DNA from: Thermoplasmatota archaeon
GTDB lineage: Archaea; Thermoplasmatota; Penumbrarchaeia; Penumbrarchaeales; Penumbrarchaeaceae
Assembly (NCBI GenBank): GCA_030595585.1
Contig: JAUVCY010000123.1
Location: 1-6,175 of the forward strand
Length of the DNA: 6,175 nucleotides
Direction: 5' to 3'
Shown here: positions 1-4,816 of the stretch, piece after piece
Position numbering within the stretch: the stretch's first letter is position 1
Layout: every line of letters begins with the position of its first letter
Notes under the pieces: generated by a model
Told to the model about the DNA's origin: nothing
Seen by the model: only the letters and a program-made list of their open reading frames with translations
Databases searched by the model: none
Position numbers and translations under genes: made by a program

Positions 1-2976
1 CCCCTCTGGGTGGTTCTACTATTGATGGTATTCCTCTCTGCAGGGGCGGCCATGGAACCTAACCCCGGAGGTGCAGAGGAGAATGAGCCCCCCGCTACAA
101 GGGCACCGCCGAGCGCAGACCCCGGGACCAATTACGCGATCATTACGACAAGCGCCCTGGAGGGCTCATTCTTGCCCCTTGCCCGGTGGCGGTCCCAGAT
201 GGGCCTGAAAGCGGAGGTGTTCCTCCTGGACGGAGATGAAGGCATCCTGTCCGGGCCGGGGGACGACGATGCGGAAAAGCTCCTGTTCTTTCTCAATGAC
301 ATCTACTCCCGGACGGAAGGAGGCCTTCAGTACGTTCTCCTGGGTGGGGACTCGGATGTGGTCCCGATCAGGTACCTTCATGCCAACGCCAGCTACATCG
401 GCCTGGACGAGCAGTATCTATCGGATGTTTACTTCTCCTCCCCGGAGATGGAGTGGGACGGCGACGGGGACGGGAGGTACGGTGAGATCGACGATCTGCT
501 GATCCACGGCGTATCCAATATATCATTTCCCCTGAGGGTGGGCAGGGTGCCGATCAACAACACCGCTGATGCCGATCTTTTCTGCCAGAGGGTCATTGAT
601 TACGAGACCGACCCTCCGGAGGGCGACTGGTACTCGAGGGGCATTCTGGCCAGTTCCGTCATGGACCGGCCCAACATCGATGACGATCCCGTTACCCCCA
701 CCGACGAGGGCTACAACGCTTACAAGGATAACGGCTACAAGGCCATAGAGAGTGCCATGAGATATATTCCATACTCCATGGATATAACCCATCTACACGA
801 TTACCAGGTCGATCACCCATACTGGGGCGGCAACTATTCGGAGGAGAATGACACACTCACAATGGCCTCTCTTCCCGAGAACATCTCAAATGGATGCTCC
901 TTCGTATCCTTTGCCGGGCAGTCGTTCTACGACTCCTCCTCATCCCCCTTCTCGCTTGCAAACTGGGTGCAGCCAACGGGAACACAGTACCCGCCGAGCG
1001 CGGGATTCGGCCCGGCGCTGGCGAGGGAGGACATTGACGATCTATCCAACGGCGGAATGCTTCCTGTGATGTACATCTCCTCCTGCGACAGCTTCAATTT
1101 CTCCGGAGATGACGATCAGGACCTGGAGAGCCTGATATATGCCCAGGGGGGCGGTGCGATCTCCGTGATAGGCTCCACGGGGGTCTCCTGGAGGGGGGAG
1201 GGAGTGGATTTCTCCCTGGGGAACTGGTATCTGATGCCCATGTTCTGGAAGAACCTGATGCTGGACCAGAGGCCCGGTGACGCCCTGTACGACCTGAAGG
1301 AGACATACCTGAAGGGGAAGTGGGATGAGCTATCCTCGCAGGAAGCTCTTCTGGTCGGGGCCTATACCTACAACTATCTGGGCGACCCGGCGTTGAAGGC
1401 CTGGCTGTCAGAGCCCCAGGAGCTACTGGTCAATCCGGAGGGGGAGGCCATTTTCACGGGAGGCGACACCTTGACGGTCCAGGTCAGGGACCTGGCACAG
1501 ACCCCCATCTACGATGCTCTGGTCAGCCTGTACCATCCCGTGACCGGGGAGGTATTCTCCAACAGGACAGGCCCCGATGGCCTGGTCGAGATCGAGGCAG
1601 ACCTCACATCTCCCGGAGCCATCAAATTGACGGTCACTGCAAACGGCTATCTCCCCTCCCTTCAGAACGTGACGGCCATTGAAGCTCCGCTGGACCTTGA
1701 GGTCCTGTCTGCTGATATCTCGATCTCTCCCGAGATCCCCACGGAGGGAGCGGACATGACCATCTCCGCTAAGGTGGTAAACCTGAAGGGACACGCCGTG
1801 AATGGGGTGAGGGTGATGTTGTTTTCGGGGAGGATACCATCGGATCATCTGGAATGGCCCGCCCCGATGGCGGAAATGACAGTGGACCTCCCATCGTCAG
1901 GGTCTGCGATCGCCTTCCTTACGGCCTCCCCCACTAGGTCCTGGTCCTCTGTGACAGTAGCCGTAGAGTACCAGGTCGACGAGGTCGATCTGGAGAACAA
2001 CATCGCCTTCAGGTCCGTCAGGGTGAACGCGGCGCCGGCCTTCTACACTCTCCCTTTTCTGGAGATGGAGGAGGACCAGGATGGGCCGGCCACGGTAGAC
2101 CTCGTCGACTTCGTGTTCGACCCGGATAACACCAGCGGCGAGCTCACCTTCCTTGAGATGGAACAGCACCCCTCGTGGATCGCCCTTGACGAGGGTGGGA
2201 CATTGACGGCTGAACCACCGGTGAACTGGACCGGCACCGTGTCGTTCAAGGTCCTTGTTTCGGACGGCCTCGCCTCGGGTGAAAAAGATGTCAGGGTCAT
2301 CGTGGGCCCGGTCAACGATCCACCCGCACTGCTTGGCATAGAGGGTGCCTATATTGCCACTGTAGATCAGCTGTTTTCGGTCACGTTATATCCCATCGAT
2401 GCAGAAGGCGATGTGGTAACTATCAACTACACTTCAGACCTCCCCAATCTTACGATCTCATCCGATACGCTGAGGTTCGTGCCATACCCGGGTGACGAAG
2501 GGGCTCATTACGTAAATATCACAACCTCCGATTCCCATGGGGCATACCGGAACTATACCCTTGAGATCATTGTCAATAGCTCCTCCGATCTGCTCTTTTT
2601 CATGGAGCCGTCCCTCCACCTTCCGGATGCATGGGAGGGCAGACACTACGGATACACTGTCTCCGTTGGAGGAGATCTTGCAGAGGGGGCGGTGTTCACG
2701 GACAATACGACCCTGTTCGATATCGATCCGGAGACCGGTGAGATAGAGTTCAAGCCAGGCCCGGACGACGTGGGGGAGCACTGGATAAGGATTGATGTGA
2801 CGTCCGGGAACGTGACGATCTCCAGGTCGTTCACCCTGGATGTGCGTCAGCCAAGGGAGATCTCATCCAGCATATACTGGATACTCGGAGGCGCCATGGC
2901 CCTGGTTTTACTGTTGATAGCCCTCGTCTACCTCTGGGCAGGGCCACCCGTGGAACAGTATGGCCTTGAGGAGTGA
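1..2976 (+). CDS. Cell-surface gingipain-like (peptidase C25 family) modular protein, 5' end probably cut by the window
   Basis: Exported, membrane-anchored protein with a peptidase C25 (gingipain) domain. Residue numbers count from the GTG at 10, but the frame is open to base 1 and the hydrophobic stretch at residues 1-14 looks like the end of a signal peptide, so the true start is probably upstream. The C25 domain spans about residues 42-466. It shows the YVLLGGDSDVVP motif, an acidic DGDGDGRYGE loop (150-159) probably binding calcium, VGRVPINN, and a YLGDPAL end. The catalytic Cys lies in SSCDSF (Cys359), but the position of the catalytic His (family GHGS) reads AGQSF with Gln304, so peptidase activity is doubtful. 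There follow an Ig-like domain (467-557), a CARDB domain (561-672), cadherin-like modules (about 674-772, with a VNDPP linker, and 773-857), an Ig-like module with FDIDPETGEIEF (about 861-948) and a membrane helix (955-976). The tail is short and acidic. There are 18 N-x-S/T sequons. Family assignment is firm, activity is not. Confidence 0.88.
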   Translation, partial: PLWVVLLLMVFLSAGAAMEPNPGGAEENEPPATRAPPSADPGTNYAIITTSALEGSFLPLARWRSQMGLKAEVFLLDGDEGILSGPGDDDAEKLLFFLNDIYSRTEGGLQYVLLGGDSDVVPIRYLHANASYIGLDEQYLSDVYFSSPEMEWDGDGDGRYGEIDDLLIHGVSNISFPLRVGRVPINNTADADLFCQRVIDYETDPPEGDWYSRGILASSVMDRPNIDDDPVTPTDEGYNAYKDNGYKAIESAMRYIPYSMDITHLHDYQVDHPYWGGNYSEENDTLTMASLPENISNGCSFVSFAGQSFYDSSSSPFSLANWVQPTGTQYPPSAGFGPALAREDIDDLSNGGMLPVMYISSCDSFNFSGDDDQDLESLIYAQGGGAISVIGSTGVSWRGEGVDFSLGNWYLMPMFWKNLMLDQRPGDALYDLKETYLKGKWDELSSQEALLVGAYTYNYLGDPALKAWLSEPQELLVNPEGEAIFTGGDTLTVQVRDLAQTPIYDALVSLYHPVTGEVFSNRTGPDGLVEIEADLTSPGAIKLTVTANGYLPSLQNVTAIEAPLDLEVLSADISISPEIPTEGADMTISAKVVNLKGHAVNGVRVMLFSGRIPSDHLEWPAPMAEMTVDLPSSGSAIAFLTASPTRSWSSVTVAVEYQVDEVDLENNIAFRSVRVNAAPAFYTLPFLEMEEDQDGPATVDLVDFVFDPDNTSGELTFLEMEQHPSWIALDEGGTLTAEPPVNWTGTVSFKVLVSDGLASGEKDVRVIVGPVNDPPALLGIEGAYIATVDQLFSVTLYPIDAEGDVVTINYTSDLPNLTISSDTLRFVPYPGDEGAHYVNITTSDSHGAYRNYTLEIIVNSSSDLLFFMEPSLHLPDAWEGRHYGYTVSVGGDLAEGAVFTDNTTLFDIDPETGEIEFKPGPDDVGEHWIRIDVTSGNVTISRSFTLDVRQPREISSSIYWILGGAMALVLLLIALVYLWAGPPVEQYGLEE

Positions 2977-2989
2977 TCGGCCCGATCAC
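2973..2989. repeat. Inverted repeat covering both convergent stop codons
   Basis: GTGATCGG-C-CCGATCAC is a perfect 8-bp-arm inverted repeat with a single central base. The TGA of the C25 gene (2974-2976) lies in the left arm and the TGA of the ridA-like gene (complement of 2986-2988) lies in the right arm, with only nine bases between the two stops. It could act as a two-way transcript end or mRNA 3' stabiliser. No U-rich tract follows on either side, and archaeal terminators are usually U-rich, so a terminator role is only inferred. Confidence 0.5.
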
Positions 2990-3375
2990 ACGGCGATCAT
3001 ATCTATCATCACGAGTGCGTCAAGCGGCAGGTCTGACACCTCGATGGTGACCCTTGCCGGCGGGTCGCCGCCGAAGAAGCTCCCATAAACCCTGTTCACC
3101 GTGGTGAAATCGTCGATATCCGATAGGTAGATCGTGGACTTCACAGCATTTTCCAGCGATGTCCCGGCCGCCTCGAGGATAGAGGAGATATTGCCCATTA
3201 TCTGTTTGGTCTGGCGTCCGGCCGTCTCCCCCACGAGCTCCTTCTTCCTGCCGGGTTTGAGCGCTATCTGCCCCGATACGAAAACGAATCCCCCCGCAGA
3301 GACCGCCTGGGAATATGGTCCGATCGCGGCAGGTGCGTTTTCGGTTTGAACTATCTTTCGATCATTTTTTTTCAC
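2986..3375 (-). CDS. ridA: RidA/YjgF/UK114 family protein, probable reactive enamine/imine deaminase
   Basis: Small cytosolic protein of 129 residues, the normal length for the Rid family, whose members form trimers with active sites at subunit interfaces. RidA hydrolyses reactive enamines/imines such as 2-aminoacrylate made by PLP enzymes. Seen here are the N-terminal TENAPAAIGPYSQAV signature (Tyr21), VSGQI (Ser34), TVNRVYGSFF (Asn94) and PPARVTIEV with the key Arg108, equivalent to E. coli Arg105. The position matching E. coli Cys107 is Thr110, and the one matching Glu120 is Met123, so water activation may differ from the E. coli enzyme. The start is a GTG with a clear AAGGAGAT site; the lysine/asparagine codons after it make an A-rich 5' end. 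It is last in the minus-strand gene set, 18 bases after thpR. Family is certain; the exact substrate is not. Confidence 0.93.
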   Translation of the reverse strand: MKKNDRKIVQTENAPAAIGPYSQAVSAGGFVFVSGQIALKPGRKKELVGETAGRQTKQIMGNISSILEAAGTSLENAVKSTIYLSDIDDFTTVNRVYGSFFGGDPPARVTIEVSDLPLDALVMIDMIAV

Positions 3376-3381
3376 GTTCTC

Positions 3382-3389
3382 ATCTCCTT
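3382..3389 (-). promoter_or_regulatory. Ribosome binding site of the ridA-like gene
   Basis: On the minus strand AAGGAGAT lies in the 18-base gap after the thpR stop, with 8 bases between GGAG and the GTG at 3375. It supports GTG as the true start; no ATG precedes it in frame. An ATG inside the site (GATGAGAACG) is out of frame and meets a stop at once. Confidence 0.7.
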
Positions 3390-3393
3390 GCCC

Positions 3394-3960
3394 TCACAAT
3401 AACGGATATGATCCGATAACCTCGTAAAAAGGACCTTCGGGAGTAAGGGTGGACCGCATCAGGTCGAAACTGTCCACCCCGATGGAATAACCTTTCTTCT
3501 TCAGTTTTCCTGCCTTTTCTTCCACCATCTCCCTGATCGCCACAGCATCCAGGGAGGTGCCTTTTCTGACCCTTGCAAGCGTTATGTGTCCGTGGAACGC
3601 CCTTTTCTCGATCTCCACGCCTAGCGTTTCCCTCAGCCTTCTCTCCAGGTTGGAAGCGAGCCTCTGCAATCCGGCCTGGTCATGGAACCCCATCCATATC
3701 ACGGAAGGGCGTTTCCACGTGGGAAACGCTCCGGCCCCCCCGATCTCAAGGTCGAAAGGAGAGGTCGATCCCGCCGTCTCCCCGGCGGGGTTTGAGAGGT
3801 CGTCCGCGTTGATGTCCGTATCGCCCAGGAACTTCAGGGTGACGTGATGAAGAGATGGATCGACGGCTCTTATCCCATGATATTCAGGGCCTCCAAGCAG
3901 CTCGTGGATGTCGTTGAATATCTCGTCATGTGGTATCTTCACCGAGAAGAACAGCCTCAT
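3394..3960 (-). CDS. thpR: RNA 2',3'-cyclic phosphodiesterase / 2'-5' RNA ligase (LigT/ThpR, 2H family)
   Basis: Cytosolic 188-residue protein of the 2H phosphoesterase superfamily. Known ThpR/LigT enzymes open 2',3'-cyclic phosphate RNA ends to 2'-phosphates and can join tRNA halves by a 2'-5' linkage; the physiological substrate in archaea is unsettled. Both catalytic motifs are present: HVTL at residues 39-42, followed by KFLGD, and HITL at 125-128, followed by ARV. The N-terminal MRLFFSVKIP strand and the C-terminal FDLMRSTLTPEGPFYEVIGSYPL are typical of the family, and the length is the usual 180-190. The ATG shares its A with the TGA stop of the upstream NTPase gene (TGATG), and no good ribosome binding site is seen, so translation is probably coupled to that gene. 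Intact, with no missing catalytic residue. Confidence 0.93.
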   Translation of the reverse strand: MRLFFSVKIPHDEIFNDIHELLGGPEYHGIRAVDPSLHHVTLKFLGDTDINADDLSNPAGETAGSTSPFDLEIGGAGAFPTWKRPSVIWMGFHDQAGLQRLASNLERRLRETLGVEIEKRAFHGHITLARVRKGTSLDAVAIREMVEEKAGKLKKKGYSIGVDSFDLMRSTLTPEGPFYEVIGSYPLL

Positions 3961-3962
3961 CA
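3958..3962 (-). promoter_or_regulatory. TGATG stop/start overlap between NTPase and thpR genes
   Basis: The TGA of the upstream gene and the ATG of thpR share one base. The bases upstream on the minus strand are G/C-rich (GGGGGCGCCCTG) without a proper GGAGG, so termination-reinitiation is the likely way thpR is translated. This fixes the start of thpR and ties the two genes to one transcript. Confidence 0.75.
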
Positions 3963-4532
3963 GGGCGCCCCCGCTGCCCCTTCGATATATGTTTCCACGG
4001 CCCTGCAGAGCTCCTCTGCTGTCCCGACGTTTGGGATCGTGTGGTCCGAAAGGGCGATCAGGTCGCCAAGTCCCCAGCCGAGCTCGCGGGAATCCCTTTG
4101 TTCGAATTCTCCTCTATTGGACGGGTCGTCCCCCCTTCCCCGGCCTCCGAGCCTCTCGTATCTGATGTCCGGAGGGCAGAATATCGCCACCACATGGAAC
4201 TGTTCTTTCCACTTTTTCAGGAAGACGCTCCTCTCGAAAGGGCTCCTCAGGCCGTCTATCATCACGATGGAATTTCCCTCTCTCTTGTCATGCTCAATGT
4301 TATCTATTATTCTGCGGGCCCAGATATCCTTCCCGAAGAGCTCCCTCTGTTTGTTCGCGAAGGGGCCTGTCTCCTCGGGTGGGCGTCCAGGGCACTCTCT
4401 TTGGAAGTGTTCCCTTACGACGTCGCCCATGGAGTGGATCGGGACTCCCTTTTCTTTCAGAAAATCCGCGACGACCCCCTTTCCGCACCCCGGCATGCCA
4501 CAGAGCGCGAAGACGTCCAATCGGCCACCCAT
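3960..4532 (-). CDS. UPF0200 family P-loop NTPase, adenylate kinase/dephospho-CoA kinase-like
   Basis: 190-residue cytosolic P-loop protein of the archaeal UPF0200 family (Methanocaldococcus MJ1399 type). Features from the ATG at 4532: P-loop GMPGCGKG (12-19), SMGDVVRE (34-41), VMIDGLRS (90-97, Walker B-like Asp93), the arginine-rich lid-like RLGGRGRGDDP (127-137), and the family motif FEQRDSRELGWGLG (143-156) followed by IALSDHTIPN. Nucleotide-monophosphate kinase-like fold is expected, but the substrate of UPF0200 is not known to me, so I do not call it coaE. The residue after the P-loop Lys is Gly19, not Ser/Thr. The frame extends to a TTG at 4646, with another ATG at 4556. I prefer 4532 because the family begins just before the first strand and a GGAGG lies 13 bases upstream. 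It is first in the minus-strand set and overlaps thpR. Confidence 0.88.
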   Translation of the reverse strand: MGGRLDVFALCGMPGCGKGVVADFLKEKGVPIHSMGDVVREHFQRECPGRPPEETGPFANKQRELFGKDIWARRIIDNIEHDKREGNSIVMIDGLRSPFERSVFLKKWKEQFHVVAIFCPPDIRYERLGGRGRGDDPSNRGEFEQRDSRELGWGLGDLIALSDHTIPNVGTAEELCRAVETYIEGAAGAP

Positions 4533-4698
4533 GCCCTCCGAAGGACCTCCACCCATAAATAGAGTTTTTCGGATCGATAGAAGGTCTTTTGGATAAGGGC
4601 CATCGGCGATCAGCCTCTCGATCAGGCTATCTGGCCCTGCTGGCAACTATTCTCGCCTCATATCGGGGACATGGTATGACACCAACGGCACAGGTATG

Positions 4699-4707
4699 CT
4701 TATATAC
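4699..4707 (+). promoter_or_regulatory. TATA-like box (CTTATATAC), upstream of two in the divergent region
   Basis: CTTATATAC resembles the archaeal TATA box (consensus near TTTATATA), with a poor BRE in front. On the plus strand it would start transcription near 4730. Read on the other strand (GTATATAAG) it could instead serve the NTPase gene, starting near 4678 and leaving a leader of about 145 bases to the ATG at 4532, or about 30 bases to the TTG at 4646. Direction is not decided by the sequence. Confidence 0.4.
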
Positions 4708-4724
4708 AAGGAAAATCAGAGTGC

Positions 4725-4739
4725 ATAAATGTTTTATAA
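4725..4739 (+). promoter_or_regulatory. BRE plus TATA box, likely core promoter of the last gene
   Basis: ATAAAT (4725-4730) fits the archaeal BRE pattern RNWAAW and directly precedes a TATA-like TTTTATAA (4732-4739). Transcription would start about 25 bases downstream, near 4762, giving a leader of about 55 bases that carries both inverted repeats and the ribosome binding site. Judged by pattern only. Confidence 0.5.
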
Positions 4740-4773
4740 CCTTATTCAGTTGAAGAGGGGCCCTCCTTGATCA

Positions 4774-4786
4774 TCTGCCTGGCAGA
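4774..4786 (+). repeat. Inverted repeat TCTGCC-T-GGCAGA in the leader of the last gene
   Basis: Perfect 6-bp arms around a single base. It lies downstream of the BRE/TATA element, where a bound repressor could block transcription or, as RNA, a small hairpin could form. A TGATCA palindrome (4768-4773) directly precedes it. Operator function is a guess. Confidence 0.4.
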
Positions 4787-4787
4787 C

Positions 4788-4800
4788 TAGGGTGGCCCTA
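4788..4800 (+). repeat. Inverted repeat TAGGG-TGG-CCCTA next to the ribosome binding site
   Basis: Perfect 5-bp arms with a 3-base loop, one base after the preceding inverted repeat and five bases before the GAGGTG site. In RNA it could form a short GC-rich hairpin just upstream of the ribosome binding site. Function unknown. Confidence 0.35.
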
Positions 4801-4805
4801 TAATA

Positions 4806-4811
4806 GAGGTG
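4806..4811 (+). promoter_or_regulatory. Ribosome binding site GAGGTG of the last gene
   Basis: GAGGTG, complementary to the 3' end of archaeal 16S rRNA, stands 5 bases before the ATG at 4817. It fixes this start and shows that the transcript has a leader, not a leaderless start. Confidence 0.7.
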
Positions 4812-4816
4812 TTATA

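Noticed and set aside
457..486. DGDGDGRYGE loop as a dockerin or EF-hand domain
   Set aside because: Only one loop is present, at the place where archaeal C25 proteins usually carry this acidic segment; it is part of the C25 domain.
1423..1848. Minus-strand 141-codon open frame inside the C25 gene
   Set aside because: It lies wholly inside the Ig-like and CARDB coding region and shows no motif; shadow frame.
3365..3372. T8 run on the plus strand as a terminator for the C25 gene
   Set aside because: It lies about 390 bases past the C25 stop and is simply the Lys-Lys-Asn codons at the start of the ridA-like gene on the other strand.
3960..4532. Dephospho-CoA kinase (coaE) name for the NTPase
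   Set aside because: The fold is similar, but the motifs fit UPF0200 and the substrate is not established, so no enzyme name is given.
3844..4596. Plus-strand open frames of up to 250 codons opposite the NTPase and thpR genes
   Set aside because: They are antisense to two well-recognised genes, have no family resemblance and a composition (Ser/Pro/Arg-rich) typical of shadow frames in GC-rich coding DNA.
4557..4646. TTG at 4646 as the start of the NTPase gene
   Set aside because: The added residues do not resemble the family, which begins just before the P-loop strand; kept only as an alternative.
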